The position numbers and the translations under genes are program-made. 64,000 bases of DNA from Drosophila pseudoobscura (taxonomy: Eukaryota > Arthropoda > Insecta > Diptera > Drosophilidae): the NCBI RefSeq assembly GCF_009870125.1, contig NC_046679.1, positions 27,466,001 to 27,530,000 on the forward strand, given 5' to 3'. The notes beneath the pieces were generated by a model. That model saw only the letters and a list, made by a program, of their open reading frames with translations, was not told the origin of the DNA and did not search any database. Below are positions 40,281 through 54,100 of this stretch, one piece after another (position 1 is the first letter of the stretch; each line of letters begins with the position of its first letter).

Positions 40281-43200
40281 AAAAAATGTGTAGCATGCAA
40301 ACAGGCGCAAACTACATTGTTCATTGTCTGCCTCTAATTTATGTGGCTGCTCTTCTGGTCAGCCAGGACCCAATAAATAATAGTTCTTGCGGCGTGGACC
40401 GACGCTTAGGCGATAGGGTATCATTGGGTGGATTGGCTGGAAAGAAAGAAATGGAGTTTTTTTTTAATATTTGGTAGGCTTCCTTAGCTTACTTTCTTTC
40501 TTATTTGAAATCTAAGAATTATTCTTCATTTGAAACAAATGCATCTTCCCCATCCAGGATACCACTTAGTCCATATTTCCCCACACTTTTCACTTACTTT
40601 TCACCAACAACCAAATGAAATAGATGGCTCGTCTGCACCATTGTTGCTTCTGGTCTTGATTAGTTACGTCCTGACATAGAAAAACAAACCTATTAACACT
40701 CATACGTCACGTTGTCTGCGGGTGAGTGCAATCCTAAGCATCTAGAGGCGCCTCGAGTAGCAGCTCACTGCCCAAACCACACAGCACTCTCGACTCCGCT
40801 GGACACATAAATTGTGGCACCCAAAATGCATAAACCAAGCATGTCGCGCAATCATTTTCAGCTGCCACGTGCCGCGGCATACATTTTGTGCATTTTATGG
40901 GGGGGTTGGACTCCTAGACTCAGACTGCAACCTCCAACTGCTTCGCCTTCGACTGATGCTTTGCCTGCAGCTGCAGCTGGCGGGCTACTTTGGCCAAAAA
41001 CAAGAACAAACAAATGGCCAGAAATGGGTGGAGGTATGGAAAAGCTTCAGCTAAAAGTTGGGGGTTGGGTAGAATTTTAAAGCTGATTACTCAATAACTT
41101 TGCCTTGGAGTGCATAAAATGCGAAGCATATCCTTCGAGTGCATAACTCCTTGCGCGCGCCCCCGTGGCAAGAGCAGAGCTTTCAGTTGCCTTGCCACTC
41201 GTTTTATGTGCACTTAAATTGTGTTTGTTATTAAAGTCTGTACGGGGCTCCTCCTGGTGCTTCAGGTCCTGGAAGAGCCTCTGATTTTGCTCCTGATTCT
41301 CCATTGGTTCTTCTGTTCGCCTGTTGTTGTTTTCCACCTGGACCAAATGAAATTTATGCTCAAATTGAGTTGCGTTTCGTGTGCGTCGAAGTGTTTTTCC
41401 TCGGGCTCGGGCTCAGGCTCCGGCTCAAGCTCCGGCTCCTACTTGGCAACCTTTTTCACATAATTTGAGACACTTAAGTGAATAATTTATGCTTGCAACA
41501 TAATTGAGTTGCAGCTGCCACTGGCTCAGGCTATGGCTCAAGCAGCACTTAAGCCCTCCAGCAAAGTAAGATGCACCAAAAATATCAACAAAGTAGAAGA
41601 ACTAAAAGAAATTTGTGGCATGTTTCGAGTAAAACAAGATATGAAAAACAGTCTTGATTTAATGGAAATGTCAATGGAGGTTAATGGAGTTCAATGGAGA
41701 AGGCTTATTTATTGAAGAATGAATGCAATACTCTCTACACCTCATCTTCGCATGTATTTTAATATTTTAAGCATATGTGAACTTTAATAGAAACCGCATA
41801 CACTTTGATATATTTTATTACATGCCTGACTACAAATGGAAAAATTTGTATACCTCGATTCAGTTTCCATCGTCAGCAGTTATTCAATTTGAAAATTAGA
41901 AAAATGTGTAACAATTTTTTCAACAAGGCCTGTCAAAGTCATTTCAATGTTCCAAACCCCAAAAAAAACTGTACAACAAATGGATTTGGGGAGTTATCCC
42001 TTTCTAACAAGCCGCCCAATTGTATGATGCTGCTATTTTATTATTTAAATGTGCAGAAAATTCAACTAGGCCACAGTTAAAAACAACAAGGCCACGCATA
42101 CACACACACTCACACGCGGGAAAAATAGTGGAGTCCATGCCACATGGCTGAAATTCAATTACAACCGCTAATGCCACTTGTATTGGGCTGAAGTCCCGCG
42201 CGACCGCAGACTCTGTTCAGCTCTAAATACCTGTAATCCGGAAAATTTAATTTGATAAAAAGTTGAACTTCAATAAGCGCCAAAGTTGCCCATGGTCGTC
42301 GGCCATTATAATTGTGGTCTCGTCTGGCTCTGTAACTGTGTGTGTGTGAGTGTTGACCAGTTTTTGCTGAGCGGCCACCACAGTGCAGACCGCAAGCAAA
42401 TATGATCAGACATCCGACGAGTGACGGCAATAAGCAACAGCCAAAAAAAAAACAAAAAAAAAAACAAAAACAAAAAGTGAAAGCCCCAGTCAGAAAGAGT
42501 GGCAACACGGCGGATGAATACGGCTTATGCAAGCAAATGTACACACTGACACACCTCTCACGCATACTGGCAGCACAGCTCTTACCTACACAGACACAGC
42601 TCTCACTCTCTCTCACACACGCACACAGACGCGTTGACACGCGCAAATATCAAAAAACGTTAAGCTAAAAAAATCATAAAAATGTTGCATACTTTTCTGC
42701 GGTGGCTGAAAAATCCACTAAGTCTCGTGGCCCAACAAAAAACAAAGTTAAATAGTAAAAAAACAAAACAAAAAAACATACAACTATGAAATATATTAAA
42801 TTAAGTGTGTGCTTAAAAATAAATTTATGAAATTAAGTTAACATTTACCCCAAGGGTGTGGTGTGCAGACTGCATTTTAATTTAATTTAGTTACTAAATT
42901 TATTAACTAAAAACCCCGACTTTAAGCGGCGAGTTTCATTACAACCAAAATTGAAAAAAATATTTAATTAAATGCCCCGGGACACAGACACACAGAGAAA
43001 CGAGCGGAGCACATTTTATAAAACGAGAAATCGCATTCTCAAACAATTTTGTGCAATGGAAAAAATTCTAATTTATTGAGTTAACGCCCATTTTTACACC
43101 CTCTGCACATGAACAGGATTTAGCCATCCCTCCACCACCCAGCTCATGGTCACGCCCGGTTGCATTCCACCAGCCATGACCATAACACAGTCTAAAAATC

Positions 43201-44060
43201 CTACATTCAACAAAAAAAAATGGTTATACTATATTCAGAGGAAAAATTTAACGAAAAATTGCCCAACTCGCTGCGCCTTGGCCCCTGTCTGTCGTCGACA
43301 AATGAAATTTTCACGTTACTGATGAGAGGCGATCCGATCCCAGAGACCCATAGAGAGAGAGAGACAGAGAACACATACGCATCCACCGCCGAACCCCTTT
43401 CTGAATTTACCACACAAACATTTTCGGTGTGTCCCGGCAAAGGCTGAACACAGAAAAAAAAAAAAAACAAATTAAAAACTTGCAAAAATTTTAATGGAAT
43501 TTTTTTCCCCTATTTCCACGCTCTCAATCTGCCACTCCCTTCTGCTATGCCCCGCTCCGGTTGCTGGGTGTCATCCTGGCTGTCGTTGTTGGCGGTGGCG
43601 CTGGCGGTGGCGGTGGCATTGCGGAAATTGTTGTCCCCTTTGATTGTCAAGCGTCGGCTTACACACATAAACGTCACATCAGCATATAGGAACACGAATA
43701 ATGGAATGGGCAGAGTGGCAGTCAGGCAGGGGATCAAAAATAAAGGTTTAGAAAAATATCCGACAGGTTTAGTGAAGTGCTGTCTTAACTGGCATTGAAC
43801 TAAAGCTTTAAAATGGGTTTTTTGTATGCCAGAATATTATTAAGTTTCTTTAGGTTTCTTTCTTTTATCAAGAATTGTATTTTGTCCTTTTAAAACTCAT
43901 CTTATAGTATCTAAAATGTTCTTGTCAGGGTAAAACTAAATACAAAATATGTAAAAAATAATCAATAACCAGAATATATGTACAACATATTTACACAATT
44001 GCAGAGACTCCAACAATTGAGGCAGATCTAAAGCTATGGAACCCCCGTTTGAAAGAAAGA

Positions 44061-47000
44061 CTACAGTTTATCCGGAGAATAGAAACTGTTCCACACTGGC
44101 TCAATCTTCTGCAGCTCTGGTAGTGTTTTGTACTCAAATTCACCGCCAATGTTTAGGCATTTGAAATTCGTTTCATTCTCGAGGGGTGCAAACTTGACCG
44201 ACTTGATGCTCTCACAGTTGGGATCTCCATTGGCAGCGAAACTCGTCCAGATGTCGATCATGCCCATGATGACCTTGTGCTCGGGCGAGTCCGGGGCCGA
44301 CTGATGGGAGAGCATACTGTGGAAGATGTAGCACAGGTCGTCGCCGTGGCAGACGCCACGCATTTGATGGCCGCAGAGCACAATTCGAATGGCATTGCAG
44401 AGCTTTGAGTCATAGTCGAAGCGGTACAGATAGGTGGGGGCACTGTCCTGGCGCACTCGAGCCAAGGCGGCACGATAGATGGGATGCCAGAACTCCCGAT
44501 AGGAGCTGAGTTCGAGGAACTTCATCATGCTGGCCTGATTGCAGGGCTCGTCGGCGAAGTAGGCGCGCTTCAGCTGCAGGCCATAGTTTTCCCTCAGCTT
44601 GGGGTCCAGGTTGTTGCTTATATCGTTGGGCAGTAAGTTCTTGCAGTTTCCCACCTCATCCAAGGTGGCCGGACGACGGGATACCTCTGGGGAATAGAGG
44701 AAATTCGTGAATGAGAGTTCCTTTCGAAGAGAGAGCAAAACTCACCTGGATAAAAGAGCAATCCCTCGAAGCTGGTGCCTCCGAACATGATGGGCACCCT
44801 GTTGCTCCAGCTGTTCTGCATTAGCTCATGGGGTGGCTTATCGATCACCGTGTGCTCTGTGCTGTAGGGCTCCACAACAGGTCCAAATGCAAATAAAATT
44901 CGATTGTGCTTCTCATCCTTGCTCAAGACTGTGGCCGAGGCCTTGACTATTTCTCCCCCATTTGCAGATCTCAAGAACTCAAAGATAGGCTTGTCCTTGT
45001 TATCCCCAGTGTAACCCAGTTTCTGGGCCAGACGATAGGGCCAATCATTCCTGGGGGGCTGCGCCCAAGGACACAATACACTGCCCGACATAACGATGGC
45101 CTTGTGGATCAATCCCTCTGTCTGAGAACTCAACGTGAGGAAGTGGGTCGATGCTCCGCCAGCACTTTCGCCAAAGAGCGTCACATTCTTGGGATCCCCA
45201 CCGAATGCTTCGATGTTCTGCTGCACCCATCGAAGGCCCATTATCTGATCCTTGAGTCCTGCATTTCCTGGCACATTCAACTGCGGATCGTCGAGACTTA
45301 GGAAGCCCAAGGCCCCCAGTCGATAGGCCACTGAGACCAGCACCACATCCTTGGACATGAAAAAGTCCGGACTGTACATGTCCCGCGAGGCTTCGCCCAC
45401 CTGAAAGCCACCGCCATAGATCCAAACCATCACTGGACGCAGTTTATTCGGTTGTAGCTATGAAAAACAATATTCCAAAGATTAATATCAGATGGTTTCT
45501 TTTCTCCTTTCGGTACTCACATCCTTGGCATACACATTCAGATACAGGCAATCCTCGGAGCCGGCGAACTTCTTAAAAAACATGTGTGTCTGCAGGGGTT
45601 TGTCGGCGGCCGAAGTGCAATCCAGCTCTCGATCCCATGGCTCCACTGGCTCAGGTGCCTTGAAACGCAGCTCTCCCACGGGGGGCTTGGCGAATGGTAT
45701 CTTCTCGAAGCTAAAATAGCTTCCTCCCCAAATGGTATTCCGCTTTACACCGCGCACGGGGCCCAGATTTGTCTTGACCACAGAATATATGGCTGTGGCA
45801 AGCTTACGCTGCTCGTATTTGAAACTGAGGACCCTGAAAACGATGCAAGGAGTTGTTTTGGATTAGAGTTTTCTATTAATGGCCTGACTTCCATTCCCAT
45901 ATTCGATCCAAAAGCACACTCTTCCACACTCTTCTACTTGATTTGTGAATCTAACCCATTGAAAGGCAGTCACGCATTGGGGCCATGCCACCAGGCGAGG
46001 CAATTTCAATGTCGTTTGGGGTCTGTCTCTTTGTTGTTTTGAAAGTCTTACGAATTGTCAACAGGCTTTTGACCAACCTCAACGCAACGCCCAATTCGCT
46101 TAACATGCACAAGCAGTCTCCTATTTTTTTCTGTTGTATTTTTGGATTTTGTATTTTTATAGGTAATTTGTGGGTGGGCATGAGGCATGATTTTTGCATT
46201 TTATGGTTTATTTTTATACTATTTCCACTGCGCACCTTCGGTATAAAGAAACATTTTATATTTAACTGGCATTCTGCAAATGCACTGACACAATTCGCTC
46301 ACCATTAATGGTACACGAACGCATACAAATCGGTAATTACAAATTGGCATCAACAGAGTGGGAGATACACAAAGAAAGGCAACAGAGATCGGAGCGGCAA
46401 AGATTGGACTGGGGAAGTACGTGACTGCAATAAGGCTGAGAAAGCTAATACTTATAGAAATTACAGAAATAATCTACATTCAGTTGCCATTAACAAAGGC
46501 ATCTGAGAGCAAAACTAACAATGCACAACAAATTAAGGAAATAAATTCCAGTTTTACGAGTACTTTGTTCCATTCATTTGACAACTACTTTGAATGGGCA
46601 CAAGTTCAAGTGTGAAACACTATATCTTATCGGTAAGTATAGCGCAATACATTCTACAACAAATCAATACGATAATGAGTGTTTTTCCTCGTTCAAATTA
46701 CAGTTTGAGGATTACTCAATTATGGTCAAAAAAAAACAGATCCAAAAAACAAATCACTGACTAATCCCATTTATTTCCCATAGCCATAAACTCATTTCAA
46801 ACTTTTTTCCCTATCGAAAAACACACAGAAAAAGCTTATATAATTTTTCGCTGTTGCTAAAAACCTGTCGTGTCATGCCCGTGGAGCAGAAATCGTATCA
46901 CCTATCACCTGAAAGTGAAACGAACCCTGTACCCTAGAGACTTATCAGTATGGTTTCCACATACATTTATTTATATGTATAAAAAACATTTAAGTTGTCT

Positions 47001-48179
47001 GGAAATTATACAAATAGCACTTATATAAAACTCGTTATGGAAGCCGTTGTCAGATAAAAGATATAAACGGGTATTCAAAGAAATTATTAAAGAGATGTGG
47101 CGCTATTAATTATAATTTGTAGCATTAGATACATCCCCCAAAAAGAGATACGAGGAGATAGATATAGAGGTATCCTCCTCGTTAATTGCGTGCCTTTATG
47201 GTTAAACAATTATAATTTAGAGAAATAATTGAGATAATAATGTTTAAAAAATGAAATGAACATAATAATACTGACAATAAAGCCAACAGTGGTACAAACA
47301 CAAGTCTATTGCTTCTTTGAACATTTTTTAATACTCTTTTGATACTTTTTGTAAATATAAATATGAATATATTTAAATAATAAATATTTTCATATTACTT
47401 TTACAATGTATTGTAATATATTTAAATTCAACTAAAAATATTATCTTTTTCTGGCTGACCCATTACACACTTTTACATATTTTACCACCACTTGATCTGC
47501 TAGGTTATCCACTATAGACTCCACAAAACCCCCACCCACCTTTCCTTTTATGCTTTTTAAAATATACGCGTAGCAGCCCGCACTTTAATAAATATATATA
47601 TTTGCAATTAACACAATTGCATGGCTTTGCAATAATTTATGTTAAAAATACTAACCATCCGCAAAATTGCTAATAGACCTGCGGAAAACGTGCAAAAAAT
47701 AAGCAAACAAATGGAACAACGGTAAAACAAAACAACAAAAAATCACTAACGAATGCCGCCGCAACAATGGAAGCATCGCGCATGAATCAGAGAAGGGGGG
47801 GGGGGGGGGGGGACGAAAAAAACAATCGGCAAAAGAGGAACAAGACGAAAAAGAAGAAGCAGCATCATTAAGTTTATGCAAAACAACAACAAAAACAACC
47901 AAAAATCCACAAAAAAAAACCAACCAGCAGCAGCAAAAGTTTGCGCAACAATTTCACCAACACACAACATATACGATACGATATCATGTGTACGCATATT
48001 TTAATGGCTGTCTGTATTGAAAACCCCCTCCCTAGGCCAAACACTACGGCGAGAGACCTCAAACCCAGAAAATCATTTAACGCTTCAAGAAAAAGAGGAA
48101 AAACGAAGAAAATGCAAGTAGGAAACACTCGAACTCACTTAAAGGTCAGCTTCAGCATATCAATGAAGCGTGTGGCCAT
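44061..48179 (-). CDS. Alpha-esterase-type carboxylesterase 1 (type B), four exons
   Basis: The CDS joins, in coding order, 48179-48139, 45833-45521, 45457-44746 and 44686-44061 (563 residues), all GT-AG. The micro-exon reads MATRFIDMLKLTF and splits a Lys codon in phase 2; intron 1 is 2.3 kb. The product is an alpha/beta-hydrolase: oxyanion-hole GGGF at about 133-136, nucleophile elbow GESAG with Ser216, acid Glu349 in SFEGLL, and His469 in CHGDD. It is full length and looks catalytically competent. No signal peptide or C-terminal anchor is seen, so it is probably intracellular, as in other alpha-esterases, and would hydrolyse carboxyl esters. It lies tandem to, and downstream of, a second esterase 2.9 kb away on the same strand. 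It may be the alpha-Est10 orthologue, judged by position only. Confidence 0.92.
45834..48138 (-). other. Intron 1 of esterase 1
   Basis: A 2.3 kb GT-AG intron (donor GTGAGT, acceptor CGTTTTCAG) separating the micro-exon from the esterase body. It is very AT-rich, with an 18-G homopolymer at 47795-47812 and a near-perfect inverted repeat at 47150-47182. No nested gene is seen. Confidence 0.8.
47795..47812. repeat. G18 homopolymer
   Basis: Eighteen consecutive G on the + strand (C on the sense strand of esterase 1), inside intron 1. Poly-G runs this long are rare and error-prone in sequencing, so the exact length is doubtful. Confidence 0.8.
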
Positions 48180-51127
48180 CTTTTCCTTTTACTTTACACT
48201 TTTATCACACTTTTCATGAACACACAACACAAATCAAATTGAATGTTTTACTAGTGCTTTAAAATTCGCTGCTATGGGAGCGTGGCATGGACTGCAGGCG
48301 GAGAGCCACAGAGAAAGTGTCACAATGTCTAAACTCCAGTTAACGCGAGTCGGCGTGCCGTGGGGAGTACGCAAGAAAGTTGCCGATGGAATAAAACGCT
48401 CCACGCGAGAGTGCGGCGGGGACTGACTAGAGTCGGGGCGATCGTGGGGTAGCCATATACTAAGCACAGCCACCAGTTGCTCCGTCCCGGTCTCTCCCAC
48501 TGATTATTTTCTCAGAGAATGAGTTTAACAGCTGATTGTTTACCTTCTCTCGCCAGCGACACTCTGTCTCTCTCTCGTTCACTCGGCATTCCGAATACCG
48601 GTATATTCATTTGGTTTGCGCATAAGCTCTGAAAGCTCAATTCAAAGCTTGTGTATATTTTAACAGTATGTTAAGTAAGATCAATGTTAGAGGCCAAAGC
48701 TTTGATCTGAAAATGTTAGCAGGGGATCGATCGCAGATCGCCTTTGAATCACATAAATACTTGTTACGGAACTACATACATTAAAAGTGTGTTAACCCAC
48801 AAAAAACCAGCTGCTTGCGAATAGCACGTCCGACAGCCAAACCACCTTGAAAGTGAACCTAAACCTAGGCTGATTAACAAAGCAGCAGGCAGACCAGACC
48901 AGACCGGCCAAACGCTTTCAAAAGCTTTTTCCGAAGCACCACTTAATGAGTGCATAGTATAGTGCTGTCTGTGGCCCACTAACTAGTGCATATTCACGCA
49001 GACATTAATAGGTTTTACAACAATGCAAAGGCGAATGTGACTGTGAACTTGACTTTGGTCTGATAATTATGCAATTGACAAGTAGTCAGTGCCCACTCGA
49101 TTCGATTCAGTAAAAACTGCTGACGGACTGATTTCTCTATTGAGAGTGGATTTTTATTGAACATATCCATTATAGATGAAAGTCATCGGGCGTTGTGTGG
49201 GCTGGCTCACTTTGTGTAATAACTGTATCGGCCTCTGCGGATGGTACATCATCACAAAGTATGAATTGTAGGCAGATTACTAAAAGAAAACTAATAGAAA
49301 GGAAATTTAATATGAATTGGCATCGCAATAGGTACAATATATCCTACCCGAGCAACAAGTAGAATGTAGACATTTTGTTGTATATCGCTGGCTGTCACGA
49401 ATCGAACTGAACTGAGGAAATCATCTAAGATTAGTTCTGGCGAAACGATGCCAGTTAATAGAAATGATTTACTCTAATGATTAGCACTTAGCAGCTGATT
49501 CCGACAGTCGCTTGCATTATCCAAAAAATAAGGTTAATGTGCTCTCTAATTATACAATAATTATAACCGCCAATCACTGTGACAATACTATTTTTAATGC
49601 TAACCAATTAGCAGCGAATTAGTCACACTGTATTTTATCCTACGGTTTATTTATCTTTGAGTATTAATTTTTGGTCATACGCGATAATTTGCAGCACTTT
49701 TTTCAAGGGGGGCAGGTTTTTGTTCAGCCAGACGCTATCTATGACGTCAGTTGTTTCGGATTTATGCCATACCAAACCGAAGTTATATTAGCATGATAAT
49801 GTCTATGCAGTCACATGGCAATGGTTCAAGGTTTCCGGCTGATTCCTACTCACTTTTGTATAAAATCCCAGTTGGTAATGATTCGTGGAGCATCGCTGTT
49901 TCGGCGGCAACTGAAACTTTTCACAGCAGTCAATAATTTTCTCATTTTTCAATATTTGATAACTAAATCAAAGTATTTATTTCGTTCCTTTTTTTGGGTT
50001 TCAAATACATTTGAGATTTTTTTAGTTTTTTTTTTATTAAAATATGGATTTATATATACCTTTTCTTTTGCATCACATGACTTTGAAGCTTTTGACAAAA
50101 AACGGACTCAAATACATTCAGAGAAGTTTTTCTTTCTTTCTTAAGGAATATAGTTTTGAAACATATGATTTAAACATTTAATCTTCGTGTGCACATTCCT
50201 AAAAACAATTCTCAAGTTATCAGTTTTTTCAGTTTTTGTTGTTTTGTTAAGTTATTTATTATTTTTTTTTGTTGTCTTCCTATAAACATATTCTAAAAAA
50301 TGATGTAAAACTTGGACAGGTTTTTCTTGTTGTTTTTTTTTTGTTTTTTTTTTGTTCAAAAAAACGTATGCATATAAAACAGGTAAATATCCAAAAGACT
50401 TAGTCTACAAATATAAATAAATTTTCGGGTTAAATATATATATATATATGTATATGTTTTTCTTTAAAACACAAATGGAAAATGATTGGCATTTTTCTGG
50501 GGGGCGGGTGGTTGTAAGATTGTGCGCGGCTTTTGCTAATTGGAAGAAAATATATTTAATTGAAATCCTAACTAAAATTTACGTGTGTGCGTTTCGGAGG
50601 ACAGTACATTCAACTTATATCGATAGAAAATATACTTGATATATGTTTTTATGTTAAATGGGCTCATTGAAGGAACATTAAATAGATTTATATAGCATTT
50701 CGCTTAGCTCAGATTTGTTGGCTGTCTTTGTTTTCTGTTTTCCGTTTTCCGTTTTGTTTGTTTGGTTTTTTGGTAGTTTCTCATAGAAGGTACTTTCAGT
50801 TGCGACTTGGTTTCGATACTCATAACATGCCGATATATTTCAGACCTATTCCAGATAGATACATACATATAGCTGCTAAAACTTTAACACACTTAAATAG
50901 AATCTTTCGATATTGGCAAAACTTAACAACAGTAGAGGGGGTTGTTTTTTTTTTAAGGTCTAAAGCTATGCTTTTGCATTGTTTTGAACAGAGGCTTTCA
51001 AACATAAAGCTGTTTAGAATCGTACAGATAAAGCTACAGATCTATGTACATCTAAGTGGAGATACTCCACACATTCCATTCCATACCAATCGCAAGTCGC
51101 AAGTCGCAATCGCTGCTTCTCCCCACC
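48180..51127. other. Intergenic region between the two esterases
   Basis: About 2.9 kb holding the 5' flank of esterase 1 (48.2-48.7 kb) and the 3' flank of esterase 2. GAGA-type repeats (TCTCTCTCTCG, 48568-48579) lie about 400 bases upstream of the esterase 1 start and could be promoter-proximal. T-rich runs are common near 49.9-50.4 kb. No additional exon is supported. Confidence 0.5.
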
Positions 51128-54100
51128 TCAAAGCAGTTCGTCGCGTCTAAAGAAACTCTCCCAGACCATCAGCTTACGCAGATCGGGCACATCGATTATC
51201 TTCAGCTCGTCGGATATATTAAGGCACTTTAGCTGACGCTTCTCCAAGGACGCCGCGGACACTGGCTGCCACAGATCCGACTGTTCCGGATCGAAGTTGG
51301 GATTGCCAGAGGCGGCAAATTGGGTCCAGAGACCCACCAGACGCTCAATGCACTTGTATTCACGCGTATGATTCTTCAGTTTGCGGGCAAGTGAATTGTA
51401 GAACAGATAGGAGAGATCGTCGCCGTGGCAGGTGCCACGCACCTTCTTGCCGCAGCTCAGGATACGCAGGTGATTGAAGTGCTTCGAGTCAAAGTCGAAG
51501 CGATACAAATAGGTGGGTGCACTCCTGGCATACTCCAGGCGGGACAATACTGTGCGATAGATGGGGAACCAGAAGTACTCATGGGAGACCATCTACACAA
51601 AGAAAGAAAGTTCAATACTTTAGTAAAAGAAAGGACGACTATAGGTATGTAAAACCCACCTGGAGGTACTCGTGGAGAGTGTCCAGACTCGGCGTTTTAT
51701 CGCCATAGTAGCACTCCCTCAACTGTTCGCCATAGTCTTTGCACAGAGCACTGTCCCGATCCATGTTCAGTTCAATGGGCACCACAAACCGGCAATCATC
51801 CAACTCGTTCAGACAATTGGGTTTGGCCTTGGTCTCCGAATACAGGAGTAGACCCTCGTTGGAGACGCCGCCCAAGATGAGGGGTATACTGTTGCTCCAG
51901 GCGGTGCGCATCATTTCGATGGGCTTCTTGGGGACCACACAATGGCTGGTGACAAAGGGTTCGATGACGGGTCCAAAGGAGAAACCAATTCGCTCCTTCT
52001 TCTCCGCTTCGATGCACAGTTCGCCGTTGGCTTTGATAATGTCGGATCCTTTGGCATTGTTGAGAAACTCCCAGATATCGCGGGTGTTATTCTCACCCGT
52101 GTAGCCCGCCTGGACGGCTAGACGATATGGCCAATTCCTCTGCGGCGTCACCGCCCAGGGGGAGAGTGTGTTGCCCGACATGCAGATGGCCTTGTGGAAG
52201 AGGCCACGGGTCTGCTCTGTGATCATCATGTAGTGCACGGAGGCGCTGCCAGCGCTATCACCAAAAATAGTTATGTTCCCCGAGTCACCGCCAAAGCGAG
52301 AACAATTGGCCTTGACCCAACGGAGGGCCAGGACCTGATCCTTAAGCCCAGCATTGCCGGGTACATCAAGCTCAGGGTCATCTAAGCAAAGGAAACCTAA
52401 TGGAAAGGAGTTCCAAAATTGGCTTAAGTTTGTTATCCCTCATTTTCAAGGACTCAGTAAAGTACTTACCTAATGGACCCAATCGATAGTTGATGGATAT
52501 TACGACCACATCTTCGCGCAGCAAATAGTCGGGACTGTAGCACTCGCGTGAGGCCTCGCCAAATTGAAAGCCGCCGCCATAGATCCAGACCATCACTGGC
52601 ATCGGTTTGGTGGGATATAACTATGTGAGATAAGTCAGATAACCTATTAGTCAGAAAAGCATATCCCAATATTGATCATCATCACCACTCACATTCTTTG
52701 TGTAGACATTGAGGTACAGGCAATCCTCGGAGCCGTCTGTCATGTCGAATACAAAATGCTTCTGCAGTGGCTTTGGACCCTGTGATGTACAACTGCGGAC
52801 CTCTGTCCAGATCTCTGGCGGTTGCGGGGCCTTGTAGCGCAGCTCTCCCAGCGGCGGCTTGGCAAAGGGTATCCGCTCGAAACTGAAATATAGCTGGCCA
52901 TAGATGGACTTTCGTTTCACACCCTTGATGGGTCCATAGGTAGTGCCAACGACAGTCTTTTCGCTGGTCTTATAGCGACGCTGTTGCACTTTGAAGTCCA
53001 CCATTCTGCAAAGAGGTTAGAGAAAAAACAACACACAATTTAGAGAGAGACTTAAAAATGTAATCAGCGTAAAATGAAACGAAATGTTACCATTAATCAG
53101 TTACAATAAACGACGTCAGCTTTGCTGATATTGATGCGACTGTCTTTGCCGTTTAACTTTTTTTGCTGATAAGGTTAATTTTTTATCAGCCTTTTTTTCG
53201 AGCCCCAGGTGTGCGCCATTTATCAGGGCCGGCAGAACCCCATACCAGAACGAACCATATTAAATCGGTAAGAAATGTTTTTGTTTTTTTTTTGTATTTA
53301 TTTTGAATAAACAAAATCCACTTTGGTCTGGTATCATTCGTCTCGCTTTTGGTATCAAAAGATATACAAAAGTAAGAAAGCAAACATATTTCCTATTATT
53401 TTCGTTTGAGTAGAAGCAAGTCATTCAACTTGGAAGCAAACGGAAATCAAGGGCAAAAGGCCATTGAAATTGTACATATATTGAGGGGTACATTCTGTTA
53501 CCCCGTAAACCGAGAGAGTTTTTATGTTCTTTGGAGAATTGGGTTAATCCATACACTAAAAAGACCCCAAGGCTACACGCTAATTCAAGAAAATTGTTGT
53601 TAATGTTCTTCCCTATAAAAATTATAAATATATTTATACCTCAAGGTTTTTTTTTATTGATAAGGTGTACAATTTTTGTACTTAATTCTGAGGAGAGACC
53701 TTTTATGTTTTGCCAAAAATAGACAAAAAAAATTATATTAAAATCTATGGAGACCTCAAGGTTTTCTTTGATTGATAATGTGTACCGAATACTCTCAGTT
53801 TTTGCTTAGTTTTAGCACTTAAATCTTGATTTTTATGAATGTTTAAATAGGAATTTATTCGGCATAGAGCCTCTGCCATATAGGGGCGGCTTTTGTTTAT
53901 CGATTGCCCTTAATGGTTTCATCAGGTACAAAAAATAAAACTTATTCCGTCATGGTATTTTCCTATTTTTTGATGCCATGATGCAAACCAAATGAAACGT
54001 GTTTCAAATTTGAATTATGCATTTTATGACTTCCCCCACGCATACACACACATGTCGTAAACCCGAAAGGAAATAAAGAATGAACTCAGCCAAAACGCCG

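Larger units (their letters stand above)
33305..44060. other. Gene desert with possible pseudogene debris
   Basis: About 10.7 kb with no intact coding gene supported. Contents include a GC-rich decayed coding-like patch (33790-34010), a short odd GC-rich patch near 35205-35285, a GA-rich block at 40168-40280, CA tracts (40149-40164 and near 42100) and A-rich tracts (42446-42476). Long frames such as the one at 42155-42646 consist of translated CT/CA repeats. The leftmost few hundred bases may hold the MADF gene's promoter. Confidence 0.45.

Noticed and set aside
42155..42646. 163-codon minus-strand frame
   Set aside because: The Cys/Val/Phe-rich peptide comes from translated CA, CT and A-rich repeats (near 42430-42480 and 42590-42640); it is not protein-like.
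3252..44060. Zinc-finger exons of a large developmental gene (e.g. rotund, expected near this synteny)
   Set aside because: No C2H2 pattern occurs in any frame of useful length, so only its introns or flanks could be present.
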